Part shown: positions 1 through 10,042 of the stretch, piece by piece
Numbering within the stretch: position 1 is the first letter of the stretch
Layout: each line of letters begins with the position of its first letter
From: Ligustrum vulgare
Taxonomy: Eukaryota > Streptophyta > Magnoliopsida > Lamiales > Oleaceae
Length of the DNA: 64,000 nucleotides
Direction: 5' to 3'
Assembly: GCA_963555705.1 (NCBI GenBank)
Contig: OY743184.1
Location: 28,350,639-28,414,638, forward strand
Position numbers and translations under genes: made by a program
Notes under the pieces: model-generated
Seen by the model: the letters and a program-made list of their open reading frames with translations, nothing else
The model's database searches: none
Told to the model about the DNA's origin: nothing

Positions 1-577
1 CCCTAAAGCCGCGTTGACCCGGTCCAGGCAGGATTTTTCTTTTTTATATATATATATATATATTTAAAGCCGCGTGATCTCGTGCCAATACCTCGAGCGA
101 TCACGCGGTTCAAAAATCCGGCCAGTCGTTTTCTCGAATCCGTTCCATGGTTTGAGTCGCGTTTGCGACTTGGTTCGAGCCACGCGTTCGTGTGGCTCTG
201 CTGGGATGGTTCTTTGTAGCTTAGTCCCTTTCGTAATTGCAATCTAGTCCTCCATCTTTCAATGTCGATCAATTTAGTCTCCAAACTTTCAGATTTCTTT
301 CAAATAGGTCATTCTAAAATTGTACTTGAAGTCCTTCAACTTTTGAAATTTTACAATTTGGTCCCTGGGTTAAATTGCCTAGCAGGTCATCAACTTTTCG
401 AAAGTGACACAATGGTCCCCAAACTTCCAATTTCAGCATAATTTGCACTCCTTTTGTGATTTTTGGCCTCAAACTTGGATATTAACCTATTTAAACACAA
501 AATCTGCATATATTAGTAGATATTTGCTCAAGATATTCCAAAATATGCTAATATAAAGGTATATAAAGTGTATAAAA
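1..577. other. non-coding repeat-derived spacer
   Basis: I see no gene here. A (TA)n microsatellite lies at about 45-62. From about 195 to 435 the text repeats phrases such as tagtccc, ggtccct and caactttcgaa, a motif common in plant repeat DNA that recurs in this window near 16600, 23530, 37530, 48890 and 59150. A frame on the minus strand at the left edge has no recognisable protein and looks spurious. Confidence 0.5.
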
Positions 578-1680
578 ATGCACTTAACAATGTCCCACTT
601 ATCGTGTCTCTTCTTGGTAGAACTCTCATCCTCTCAAAACCTCAACTTTTGGTCCTCTAGAACCAATCACATGGCCAATGTGGCCCAACCAATGGCCTCC
701 AACTCATCCCCAGATGATTGGCTTCTTGAACATGGGGCTTCTCATCATATCACCAATGATATGCATAATCTCTCCTTACACTCCATCTACACTGGCAATG
801 ATGACGTCATCATAGGCGATGACACAGGTCTTGAAATATAGCATACTGGAAAAGCTATACTTCGCACAACAAATTTTCGTTTCTCTCTAGACATCACTCT
901 GTGCGTTCCTAGCATGAAAAGCAATCTTATTTCTATTTTTAATTTTTGCCATCAAAATTCTGTTTCCATTGAATTCTCACCAAGTTGTTTTGTTGTGAAA
1001 ATTTGCAGACAGGAGCACTACTATTAAAAGGATCAGCTAAAGATGGAGTATATGTGTTATCACCTTCCAAAGCCAAACCAATCTTTGCCTTTTCTACTAC
1101 ACACTCATCCTTATATTCATCGATCATTTTTCTAAATATATGTGGTTTTACCTATTAAAGAAAAAATCTCATGTTCGTGACATTTTTATTAAATACAAGG
1201 CACTTGTTGAAAATACACTTAAAAACCAAACTGACTACCCTATTTACCGAAAATGGAGAGAATATATTGCATTGTCAAACTTCCTTTCTCAAAATGGTAT
1301 AAATCACTTAAAAACTCCTCCTCATACACCCTAACAGAATGGCCTTTCTGAGCGACGATATCGACACCTAGTTGAAACTGGTTTAAGTCTTCTTCAACAA
1401 GCCTCAATTCCTACAAAATATTGGCCTCATGCTTTTGGTACAACTGTCATTTACCCAAAGTTAACCTGAAGTTTAGTTCCTCATTTTCCAAATTATTTAA
1501 AACTAAGCCAAATCTTTCAAAGTTACGTATTTTTGGTTGCTTGTGTTATCCTTGGTTATGTCCATATCATATTCACAAACTTGATCCTAAATTTGAACCT
1601 TGTGTTTTCTTTGATTATAGTACAATACAAAGTGCATATCTATGCTTTGATCGCACTACCAAGTGACTTTATGTTAGTCG
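578..1680 (+). pseudogene. copia protease and integrase remnant
   Basis: The frame at 578-841 holds DWLLEHGASHHIT, which matches the copia protease motif WLLDSGASHHIT with the catalytic Asp-Ser replaced by Glu-His, so the protease would be inactive. After stops and shifts, 1140-1334 ends in SQNGINHLKTPPHTP. Just downstream the DNA reads QNGLSERRYRHLVETGLSLL, the conserved C-terminal part of the copia integrase core. The frame at 1421-1666 continues with the usual KLRIFGCLCYP and KLDPKFEPCVFFDY stretch. The whole integrase is spread over several frames and is not functional. Confidence 0.85.
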
Positions 1681-2549
1681 TCATGTTCAATTTGTCAAGG
1701 AAATCTTTCCTTTTCAATAAACCCGAACTCACCCACACCAAACACGTCTACTACATGTTCGTCCACCTCGTCTTCTCCTTAAAGTGATATTCTTCCCACA
1801 CATCCGTCATTATCCCTTTTAAAAATCCAATCCCCAACTAATCCTAATCCTCACAACCATCAAGGTTATAACTCATGCAATCCGTTGCCTACTAGGACTC
1901 CAATAGTGGACTCCTTTGCATGTAACTCCAACAAGCCATTGGGTGGGACTCCAAACCAAGGTGATTACTCCTTATTATTTAATTCTTGTTCATCTTTATC
2001 ACCTAATTCAACCGATCACCCAACTTCTTGTTCATCCTTATCACCTAATTCAACAAAACCCAACTTCCCCAAGTTGGGTAACTCCAATTCGGCACCCATC
2101 TTATCCCCAATTGATGATTTATCTTTAGCAAGAAAATCTCCAACTACCACTCCCACTAATCCGTCCATATCATCTCCCTCATCCTCTTCACCCATAAGTA
2201 ACATCATACACGAAGATTATCCTATCTTCTTTTAATCACTCCTATTGTAAGGAAAATATCTCCACCTCAAATTCAAAATATTTCTAACCTATTTCCAACT
2301 CTCCTCTCCATTTCATTATCATTAACAAACTCAAGTTCATCTACATCAGCCTCTCCTTCTATCCACTTGACTCCCTCCAAGTTCTAATCCTCCAACGTTC
2401 TTTCACCTCCAATTCCCATGGCCTATACTCCGTCATCTAGCCTCGGCTACAACCTCCTAGCTCCAAATATTATCCCACCTCCTTCTTGAAACATTCACCC
2501 AATGATCACTCGAAACAAGAATAATATCAAACTATTGAACTTACGTCTG

Positions 2550-3450
2550 TTAAAGAAGCCCTCAAAACTCCGGAATGGAGGACGACCATGGTGACTGAGT
2601 ATAATGCTTTACTTCAAAATTCAACTTGGACCTTAGTTCCAGCCAGTACTGATCAAAATGTTTTGGGGTGCAAGTGGGTTTTCCGCTTAAAGTGAATACT
2701 TGATGGTTCTATCGACAAACATAATGCTTCATTGGTCACGAAGGGATTCCATCGATGGCCCGAACTTGATTACCATGATACCTTCAGCCTAAACTTGATT
2801 ACCAAGATAACTTTAGCCTGGAAATAAGCATGTCCACTATCAGGACAATATTAACTTTTGCTATCACAGATCGATGGCCATTATGTCAATTGGATGTGAA
2901 TAATGGATTTCTGCATGGTTCACTATCAGAGGACGTCTATATGTGGAAACCTCCTAGATTTATTCATCCTAACTTCCCTACTCATGTGTGTCATCTTCAA
3001 AAATCACTTTACGAGCTTGGTACACAACACTAAAACAATTCCTTATTGCTTTCAGATTAAAAACCTCAAGGTCGGATTCATCTCTGTTCTTTCTTTATTG
3101 ACTTCAGGTCATTATTTTTATCTTAGATATCGATGACATTATTATGAAATGTAACAATCCTTCCATTCTTGCCAATTTTATTGCATCTCTAGCAAAGAAA
3201 TTTTCTATTAAAGACCTTGGTACTTTGTCCTATTTCTTAGGCGCCGAGGTAATATCTCATCCTGATGGACTTTTCTTGTCTCAAATAAAATATATACTAG
3301 ACCTCCTATATCATTCCAAAATGTCCAACTCCAAGGAGGTAGTTAGTCCAATGTCTTCTACACACATTCCTATTCTCAATGAAGGTGACCAATGCCAAAT
3401 GCTAGTGAATATAGGTCAGTTCTTGGGGGATTGCAATATCTTGCTTTGAG
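2550..3450 (+). pseudogene. copia reverse transcriptase remnant
   Basis: Near 2556-2695 the DNA encodes a typical copia RT start (EALKTPEW, then GCKWVFRLK and a stop). The frame at 2830-3033 contains WPLCQLDVNNGFLHGSLSEDVYM, the conserved block with the first catalytic Asp. Near 3122-3145 the YVDD box reads DIDD. The frame at 3144-3449 has FSIKDLGTLSYFLGAEV and the SQIKYILDLL stretch that follow the catalytic core in copia RT. At least three frame changes separate these blocks, so no protein can be made. Confidence 0.88.
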
Positions 3451-3539
3451 CCGTCTGGAAATTTCCTTTACAGTTAACAAACTCTCCCAATTCATGCATT
3501 TCCCTATTACTATACACTAGATGGCTGTAAAATGCCTAT

Positions 3540-4080
3540 TTCGCTATCTCAAGGGCACGGTTGATCATGGCCTATTTTTTGCAACAAAAGTCCCCTATGT
3601 CACTACATGCCTTTTTTGATGCGGATTGGGGTGGCAACTTAACCTACAGAACATCCACAGGTGCTTACATTATCCTTTTGGGGTCCAACCCCATATCTTG
3701 GAGTTCTAAAAAGCAATCCACTATGGCTTGATCATCCACTGAGGCTGAACACAGGTCCATTGCTTCCATTACTGCAGACTTGACTTGGATTCATAACCTT
3801 CTAACTGAGATTGGATTTTACTTGTCCCAACCACCTGTCGTGTTCTGTGATAATGTCATGGCAACATACCTATGAACCAATCCTGTTTTCTACTCTAGAA
3901 TGAAGCACATAGCACTGGACTTTCACTTTGTCCAGGAAAAAGTCCAAGCTGATGACTTAAGTGTTACTCATGTCTCATCTTTAGACAAGTTAGCTAATGC
4001 TCTTACCAAGCCTCTCCCTTGCTCACAACTTAATGTAATTTGTGTCAAGATTGGCGTTCTTTCGACCTCCATCTTGAGGG
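3540..4080 (+). pseudogene. copia RNase H remnant and polyprotein C-terminus
   Basis: Near 3618-3700 the DNA reads FDADWGGNLTYRTSTGAY, then ISWSSKKQSTMA, an in-frame stop where the family has a sense codon, and SSTEAEHRSIAS. This is the copia RNase H domain. DN of the CDN motif is at about 3849. The frame at 3900-4080 carries MKHIALDFHFVQEKV and ANALTKPLP, the usual polyprotein end. The stop inside RNase H shows inactivity. Confidence 0.85.
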
Positions 4081-4086
4081 GCGTAC

Positions 4087-4420
4087 TGGGAATCAAACAT
4101 ATTATCTCTTTGATAAGTTCTTCACCAATTACTGGCTCTTCAAAGACCACTATGTTTGATCTCATTTGTGTAAACAACTCTGTAAGAGCCTCTAATGAGT
4201 ATAGTTTCTCATTTAATTCTATTACTCATACTTCTTCTTCTGCTTGGACTACCTTGACTGGCCCTTAGTTGCCTTCGTACATAATTCTTTCCACAGAGTT
4301 GGATTTTGCTATAAAAGGTCGTTCATCAGCTTTACACAACTTCAACATCTCCCTTATCATTCCTGAATATTAAGGACTGACAGAGTGATGATGGCATATA
4401 CTGATTCAGCCTATTCATTT
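4087..4420 (+). repeat. 3' LTR remnant of the copia element, with TATA box
   Basis: A purine-rich stretch ending at 4086 is followed by TGGGAATC, a plausible LTR start. A TATA box (GCTATAAAAGG) lies at 4309-4319, where an LTR promoter would be. The right end is not defined because the 5' LTR is absent. Confidence 0.5.
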
Positions 4421-4514
4421 TACAGTTTCCGTAAATTTGATAAATCATCTAATTGACTTCAAATTAAGTTTTATAAATTTGGCATGGAATAACTACTCTA
4501 ACAGCTGCCAATTT

Positions 4515-5004
4515 TTAACAGGAGATTGCAACCCTAGTAAGTAAATTTGGAAACATTCTCATTTTATGATGGTACGTGACCTTGCCACATTGTAATATGA
4601 AACGCCCTATGTGCTCTAAAGTGGACACTTCTCCTAAACCAATAAATAAAGAGAATTCGGGTATTCTAAACCCCCTAGGCCAAGGATAAGCTTGATCTAT
4701 CCAATTTGGGTAAGGCTTCCTATATGTTGAACGAATTACTGGTTGTGTTCCAAAGACCATTTGGTCTTGAAGGATCTCCCTTATTTGTTCCCTCAACATG
4801 GAATTTAGATCAAATGGGGGTTCTACTGCTTGTTTTACGTGAGGCTTTGCTGGTGGTCTGATAGGATTAACCCCAACATTAGCCATAAATAGACCATTAT
4901 TTACTTCATTAGCACTACTAAATGGTTGGTTTGGTCTTTCACTAGTGTGTGTAGCATTTGGTCCTATGTTGGATATTTTCCCTCATATTAAGGGGTACCC
5001 CCAA
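4515..5004 (-). pseudogene. gypsy gag remnant, C-terminal side of the interrupted frame
   Basis: The minus-strand frame 4886-4515 encodes 123 residues including YPNWIDQAYPWPRGFRIPEF, a glycine/serine stretch and LEHIGRFILQCG, then MFPNLLTRVA. This matches the start of the structural domain of plant Ty3/gypsy Gag proteins (capsid region), possibly Tat/Ogre or Athila-type. The coding similarity seems to continue upstream on the minus strand to the insertion point of NA-1 at 5004 and resumes beyond it at 7979. No pol domain follows on the left, so this is a fragment. Confidence 0.65.
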
Positions 5005-5774
5005 TGATGAGGTTCGAAGCGCGGAAGAAACGCCGGAAAGTTCCGAACTCAGGTTGTGGTTGGACGGATGAATCATGACCCGATATTCACGACGCGATGG
5101 CTCGACGATACGGAATAAAGAACCACGACTTTCGAAACACCACAAGGATTTGCCCAATCTCCTTGATAAGTCTCTGATTTGAACGCCAAAAATATTCTCG
5201 CGAATATTTGATAAATTCGGGATGAACGCCACAAGATAATCAATCTTGATAAGTTTGAGTTTGTAATGTGAATCCACACATTAAACAATTGAAAAACATT
5301 CAATCTCTGTTTTATTTAATCATCAAAGTCTTTTATACATTGAATGGAAAAGAAGCTTATAAATAAGCAAAATAAAACCCTAATAGCTAATGGACTCAAA
5401 ATAGAGTTCTAACTAACCTAAAATAGCTAAAACTGATAAGGAAATAAAATAATACGAAATCTGGAAAAATCTGATCCGTTAAGCCTTTACGGCCGTGAAG
5501 ATGACACTTACGGCCGTAAGTGTGTTTCTGGTTAAGGTTACGGCCGTAAATTGAAAATCTTGAATTTCTGCATTTTAACCTGAGGAAAGGTTACGGCCGT
5601 GACTTATGTTGGTTACGGCCGTGACAGGCCTTCTGCATAATTTTCAGTTCTTTTTCGACACTGTTTGATCTTCAAAGTTCGTCGAACCCGTTGAATTCTT
5701 GTTTTGGCTTGAATATTTAAATTTTCCCGTCAAGCCTGCTATGACTCCTATTGTCGAGGGTCCGGATCACATCA
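5005..5774 (-). repeat. NA-1 3' LTR (770 bp)
   Basis: Direct repeat of 7184-7973 with few substitutions. It lacks about 20 bp around one palindromic site that the other LTR keeps. It holds five TTACGGCCGT(A/G)A sites at 5487-5624. Confidence 0.93.
5487..5624. repeat. array of TTACGGCCGTAA-type palindromes, NA-1 left LTR
   Basis: Five copies of the 12-mer or its one-base variant start at 5487, 5508, 5538, 5591 and 5613. Spacers between them are unique, so this is a dispersed motif array and not a simple tandem repeat. Confidence 0.9.
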
Positions 5775-6762
5775 TACCCTCCTTCTTTAGGATGATTCGT
5801 CCCGAATCATAGCTTTGGTCCTGGTGTTTCACTTCACCTCCTGGATCAAACGGAAAATTTCTGCTTCCATGCCATGAGTTCAATAAATTGGAATCCTTTG
5901 ATTTGCTAACACGGAAGAGATGGAGCTTGAACTTCCTTTGCCATTCGTAATGTGGTTGAAGCTTCCAGTCATAATTAACCTGCAAAAAAGATTTAAACAA
6001 AATGGGGAGGGACATGTTAGATTCATGAGGTACAAGGTATGGATCCTTGTATTCATGACAAACCACCACCAACTCCACTTCTTGAACCACGAGGCTCTTC
6101 TCTTCGCCTCTTTCCTCCTTTGCAATTTCTTGTTCGATTTTTTTATCTTCAAACTCAACCACATCTCCGACCTCCACATTTGAATCACCATGTTCATGTA
6201 CTATCTCATCACTACCAAAATGTGGATCTTCCAATTCAAAGCTCAAAATTTGAACTTCTACCCCAACTTCTAATTCCTCATCATATTTTGGAGTTTGTTC
6301 ACCTAACTCCATGTTTTCAACTCCTACCACAAAGTTCGGGGTCTCTTCAACTACTTCTAATTCATGTTTCAAGCCTCCCTCCTTCTTTTCAACATTCATA
6401 TCCCGAGGCTCAACTATAAGATGTATTTCACTCTCCTCTAGCCGTTTAATCACCGTCTTTCGTTTCTCCTCCTTTTTTCGCAATTTAGCCAAATATTTTT
6501 TTTCTGCCTCTCGTTCACACCTCAATTTTTCCTCATAAATTTCTTTTTGAAATTTCAAAATTACTTTTGGATCAATCTCAGCTCCTCTCTTAACCCCGAT
6601 TCCATCCCTAGGTTTAGGATCACGCCTATAATCACTACGATTTGCTTGAGATCGCCCCTTTTTCAATTTCCCTTCCCTTTCATCTAATTTATCCAACCTA
6701 ACCAAAGCTTCATTCAAAAATCTCCACATACAATCTTTGGCGTTTTCATGGGAATTGGACAT
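5767..6762 (-). CDS. unrecognised charged protein of NA-1 (331 aa)
   Basis: The open frame extends upstream to 6825 without an ATG. I chose the ATG at 6762, which gives a protein starting MSNSHENAKDCMWRFLNE. The first 40 residues can form an amphipathic helix (LVRLDKLDEREGKLKK). Next is a very basic stretch, then a Glu/Lys-rich region likely to be coiled coil (EKLRCEREAEKKYLAKLRKK), then an acidic Glu/Val-rich region with DPHFGSDEIVHEHGD, and a less charged C-terminus ending GRIILKKEGMM. The last codons run across the purine tract into the LTR, as in the gag-pol frames of E1 and E2. NA-2 encodes the same acidic and C-terminal parts. There is no zinc knuckle and no enzyme motif. It could be a Gag-like packaging protein, but I do not recognise the family. 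Confidence 0.7.
   Translation of the reverse strand: MSNSHENAKDCMWRFLNEALVRLDKLDEREGKLKKGRSQANRSDYRRDPKPRDGIGVKRGAEIDPKVILKFQKEIYEEKLRCEREAEKKYLAKLRKKEEKRKTVIKRLEESEIHLIVEPRDMNVEKKEGGLKHELEVVEETPNFVVGVENMELGEQTPKYDEELEVGVEVQILSFELEDPHFGSDEIVHEHGDSNVEVGDVVEFEDKKIEQEIAKEERGEEKSLVVQEVELVVVCHEYKDPYLVPHESNMSLPILFKSFLQVNYDWKLQPHYEWQRKFKLHLFRVSKSKDSNLLNSWHGSRNFPFDPGGEVKHQDQSYDSGRIILKKEGMM
5775..5788 (-). other. NA-1 polypurine tract
   Basis: The minus-strand sequence AAAGAAGGAGGGTA abuts the LTR start TGATGTGATCC. This is the expected plus-strand priming site. Confidence 0.8.
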
Positions 6763-7169
6763 TGTGAATTTTTTGTGGAATGACACAGAAAAAGAATAAT
6801 GAAAACAAAGGATCAAGAAATTCAAGAAAGTGGTTCTTGAATGGACTTTTTTTTTTTTTTTTTTTTTTGAATTTTAGGATGAATTTTCGGAATAAATAAA
6901 ATAATAAAAAAATAAATTTTTTTTTTTATAAATCCGAAAATTCGACAACGAACACAAGAAAATAAACGGAACTTAATTCGGATAAGAATTAAGCAAAACA
7001 AACACTTTTGAATTTTGTTGAATTTTTATATGGATCAAACAAAGAAAAAATTTACTGGCAAGAAGAACAAGAAAAGAAAGACTCAACAACAAGATATGGA
7101 TGATTTTTATGGGACTCGATGATAGACATAAAAATCAAACTGGATAGAAAAACCTGAATTCAGAGTCCA

Positions 7170-7181
7170 GCTCTGATACCA
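7170..7181 (-). other. NA-1 primer binding site
   Basis: TGGTATCAGAGC on the minus strand, two bases from the LTR end. It is complementary to the 3' end of plant initiator tRNA-Met. Confidence 0.9.
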
Positions 7182-7183
7182 GA

Positions 7184-7973
7184 TGATGAGGTTCGAAGCG
7201 CGGAAGAAACGCCGGAAAGTTCCGAACTCAGGTTGTGGTTGGACGGATGAATCATGACCCGATATTCACGACGCGATGGCTCGACGATGCGGAATAAAGA
7301 ACCACGACTTTCGAAACACCACAAGGATTTGCCCAATCTCCTTGATAAGTCTCTGATTTGAACGCCACAAATATTCTCGTGAATATTTGATAAATTCGGG
7401 ATGAACGCCACAAGATAATCAATCTTGATAAGTTTGAGTTTGTAATGTGAATCCACACATTAAACAATTGAAAAACATTCAATCTCTGTTTTATTTAATT
7501 ATCAAAGTCTTTTATACAATGAATGGAAAAGAAGCGTATAAATAAGCAAAATAAAACCCTAATAGCTAATGGACTCAAAATAGAGTTCTAACTAACCTAA
7601 AATAGCTAAAACTGATAAGGAAATAAAATAATACGAAATCTGGAAAAATCTGATCCGTTAAGCCTTTACGGCCGTGAAGATGACACTTACGGCCGTAAGT
7701 GTGTTTCTGGTTAAGGTTACGGCCGTGATCCTTTATTTACGGCCGTAAATTGAAAATCTTGAATTTATGCATTTTAACCCGAGGAAAGGTTACGGCCGTG
7801 AATTATGTTGGTTACGGCCGTGACAGGCCTTCTGCATAATTTTCAGTTCTTTTTCGACACTGTTTGATCTTCAAAGTTCGTCGAACCTGTTGAATTCTTG
7901 TTTTGGCTTGAATATTTAAATTTTCCCGTCAAGCCTGCTATGACTCCTATTGTCGAGGGTCCGGATCACATCA
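7184..7973 (-). repeat. NA-1 5' LTR (790 bp)
   Basis: Direct repeat of 5005-5774. It has six TTACGGCCGT(A/G)A sites at 7666-7823, one more than the other LTR. On the minus strand it begins TGATGTGATCCGGACC, nearly identical to the start of the E2 LTR. Confidence 0.93.
7666..7823. repeat. array of TTACGGCCGTAA-type palindromes, NA-1 right LTR
   Basis: Six copies, the same arrangement as 5487-5624 plus one extra site near 7716-7750. The difference looks like loss of one site and spacer in the left LTR by slippage or recombination between sites. Confidence 0.9.
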
Positions 7974-7978
7974 CCCAA

Positions 7979-8272
7979 TAGTGGATGTTCCAACATGTGA
8001 TGTTTCTAGCCTTTGACTTATATTCATGGTTGGTAAACTAGCATTTACATTTACATTTGGTGATTTGTTACCTATTAGGCTCCCAATTTGGAATTTATTA
8101 CCCCTCTGATAGGATTTGAAGTACCTAATTGTTTAGCCATATTGTAATAATGCCTATTTACGTTTTGAACAAGTTTTTCTACAGTATGAATGCTTTGTAA
8201 ATTTACAGGCTCAACGATGTCCTGAGTGAGTTCTCCCAACAAAGCATGCATGGCACATGGGCTCAACTCCAT
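7979..8272 (-). pseudogene. gypsy gag remnant, N-terminal side
   Basis: Minus-strand frame 8272-8075 (MELSPCAMHALLGELTQD...) continues the gag remnant of 4515-5004 after removal of NA-1 and one CCCAA duplication. The residues are not diagnostic alone. The assignment rests on position, strand and the clean insertion junction. Confidence 0.45.
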
Positions 8273-8791
8273 CTTTTGTTCATAACGACTTCGACATCCT
8301 CCTACATCCGGGCTCTATTCAGCCTCTTGTTCATCATTTGTAGAAAGAAGAAATCCATGTGCAACTGGCTCATGTCGAAATTTCGATGAGGTGTGATGTA
8401 TTAAAATTTTATGCACCAATCGTCCCATTGAGTGTGTCAAATTACTTCACCGGGTGTTTGTTCACTCATCCTAACAATTAAAAGAGATCAGAAGAAAGTA
8501 TAAGGGGCAAACATCTTGATACTAAGTCCCAAAATGGATTTTTGTAATAAAGAAAGTTTAATTAATGGGATGCTTCGGAGGGGCACAACCACACAAATCA
8601 AATTAGAATAGTTCTAAAAGCTAAGATAAGAAAATGACTTCTCTATTTTGAGAGTTTTGATTTGTTGAGTATCAGTATTGAGAGTTCTGATATGTTGGTT
8701 CTTCTAAACGTCTAAATTTCTATTATATATACAAATTGGCATAAAATTGCCTACTTCTTTAAACATTTGATTTGTCGCCATACCTTCATTC
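8273..8791. other. non-coding spacer, possible LTR of the gag remnant
   Basis: I see no gene. A minus-strand TATA-like stretch (TATATATAATAG) near 8720-8735 and the position upstream of a minus-strand gag fragment make a decayed 5' LTR and leader possible. No paired LTR is present to prove it. Confidence 0.35.
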
Positions 8792-8910
8792 TCTTTCTTT
8801 TCTTTTCTTTTCTTTCTGATTCGGATACAATTTCTCGTTATGCTCCGAAACTCATTTCTTTCTTTCTTTCTTTCTTTCTTTCTTATTCGGATACAATCTC
8901 TTTCTCTTTC
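8792..8910 (-). repeat. pyrimidine microsatellite tract in Tekay-like leader, left part
   Basis: Runs of CTTT and CTTTT flank gattcggatacaat twice. The same text recurs at about 22265-22390, where it is uninterrupted. This is therefore the left side of a Tekay-like internal leader split by E1. The E1 target duplication CTTTC is at 8906-8910. Confidence 0.8.
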
Positions 8911-9149
8911 TGATGAGTTCCGGAGTGGCTCGAAGAACGTTGACCCGTTGCACGTGCCCGTAGGACCAATAACAAGACAAAGAGCCAAAAGAATCAAGCA
9001 GGCAATGCAAGGATTCATGCAAGCGTGGATGGACGAGTGCTCTAGTGCAAAGACTTCATTTACGATGCATAAGAATGTGGAAGAGGAGCCAAAGTTATTG
9101 CAATGCATTTGGATCAAGGAAGAACGAGAAATTGGGCAGCAGCTGAGTC

Positions 9150-9412
9150 ACGGCCGTAAAGACTGAAATCACGGCCGTAAAGGATTCACGGCCGTAAAGC
9201 CAATATTACGGCCGTAACACGACAATGGCGAAATTTTGCAGAAGAGGACTTACGGCCGTAACCCACATCTTCACGGCCGTAAAGAGTTTGGTATCTTTTA
9301 GTTCAGAATGTTGATTACGGCCGTAAAGGTCATTTTCACGGCCGTAACATATGTTGTCAATTTTTAATCCGTAGCGTGATTACGGCCGTAAAGGTTGTTT
9401 TCACGGCCGTAA
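9150..9412. repeat. array of ten ACGGCCGTAA sites, E1 5' LTR
   Basis: Ten copies of ACGGCCGTAA occur within 263 bp, four of them as the perfect palindrome TTACGGCCGTAA (or with TA before) and the others as TCACGGCCGTAA. They tend to come in pairs about 20 bp apart. Spacers are not repeated. The array lies just after the end of the gag-pol frame in the LTR and about 100 bp upstream of the TATA box, in the U3 part. Confidence 0.95.
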
Positions 9413-9507
9413 ATTAGGTTCCGAATTTTAAGTTAATATTAGGCGTTTTTAGCTTTTTAGTTTAGGTTGAATTCTAGTTTATTTTTAGTTGCTTTATTTT
9501 CTTTGCC

Positions 9508-9516
9508 TATATATAT
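9508..9516 (+). promoter_or_regulatory. TATA box of E1 5' LTR
   Basis: TATATATAT in gccTATATATATggc, about 96 bp after the palindrome array. Transcription would start about 30 bp downstream, near 9540. The identical box is at 15226-15234 in the 3' LTR. Confidence 0.65.
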
Positions 9517-9828
9517 GGCTTTATTCAGCATTGTAAAACACAACTTTTATCTTGAGATTAATGATATTGAAGGTGAGATATTCCCTTATATTTTCTTCGT
9601 GTTCTCGTCGAACAAATTAAACTTATCAAAGGATTTGACAACCTTTGTGGCGTTTCCCCTTTGTGGTTCTTATCTCCGCATCGTAACGGGTTTTGGGTTT
9701 AATATACCCATAGTTCTTGCGTCGTGAGGTCGGGGTTGCATTGTTACCGTCTACTATCTTGGATTTTAGAGCTTTCCGGCGTTTAATTCCGCGTGTTCTT
9801 GGTGATCCCCATAACGGATCACATCATC

Positions 9829-9841
9829 TGGTATCAGAGCC
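9829..9841 (+). other. E1 primer binding site
   Basis: TGGTATCAGAGCC, two bases after the 5' LTR, complementary to initiator tRNA-Met. Confidence 0.95.
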
Positions 9842-10008
9842 TGTCTCTAAATCCAATTATTTAGTATTCCAGTTCTTTTTCTTTTATTTCCAGTTATTAA
9901 TCATTCAAAAAAAAAAAAATTTCCATTCCAATTCTTAATTCTTGAAATTCGTCAGAAATTCAAGATTTGCCAATTTCTATTTCTTTTTCTTGATTATTTT
10001 AGTTGAGT

Positions 10009-10042
<34 letters not shown>

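Larger units (their letters stand above)
578..4420 (+). mobile_element. Ty1/copia retrotransposon, 5'-truncated and decayed
   Basis: Pieces of a copia polyprotein occur in canonical order on the plus strand: protease, integrase, reverse transcriptase and RNase H, followed by a polypurine tract (about 4074-4086) and the start of a 3' LTR. Gag with its zinc knuckle, and the 5' LTR, are not visible, so the left side is truncated near 578. Frames are broken by many stops and shifts. The ending ANALTKPLP followed by LRG is typical of copia elements of the Ale/Retrofit kind, but lineage is a guess. The LTR end near 4420 is uncertain, since there is no second LTR to compare. Confidence 0.85.
5005..7973 (-). 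mobile_element. NA-1, non-autonomous gypsy-type LTR retrotransposon
   Basis: Two direct LTRs (5005-5774 and 7184-7973) begin TGATGAGG and end ACATCA in plus orientation. They flank a 1.4-kb interior. On the minus strand the right LTR is followed by the primer site TGGTATCAGAGC (7181-7170), and a purine tract (5788-5775) precedes the left LTR, so the element reads on the minus strand. The 5-bp target duplication CCCAA is at 5000-5004 and 7974-7978. The interior has one 331-codon frame and no protease, RT, RNase H or integrase. It sits inside an older gag fragment. Transposition would need enzymes from another element, probably of the E1/E2 type in this window. Confidence 0.93.
8911..9826 (+). 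repeat. E1 5' LTR (916 bp)
   Basis: Begins TGATGAGTTCC and ends GGATCACATCA. It matches 14629-15544 at all but about one position. It includes the C-terminal gag-pol codons (unused in this copy), ten palindromic sites and a TATA box. Confidence 0.97.

Noticed and set aside
4942..5303. Minus-strand frames in NA-1 LTR (repeated at 7160-7482, 45799-46115 and 48174-48438)
   Set aside because: Repeated because the LTR is repeated; frames are not conserved between NA-1 and NA-2 and no domain is recognisable.
8840..9166. 108-residue plus-strand frame in the E1 5' LTR
   Set aside because: It is the LTR copy of the gag-pol C-terminal codons with no upstream coding sequence; not an independent gene.
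9150..9412. CRISPR-like array, because of regularly recurring short palindromes
   Set aside because: Repeat unit is only 10-12 bp, spacing is irregular, the context is a plant LTR and there are no cas genes.
9467..9727. 86-residue frame in E1 LTRs (also 15185-15445)
   Set aside because: Lies over the TATA box and R region of the LTR; no motif, no homologous frame in E2.
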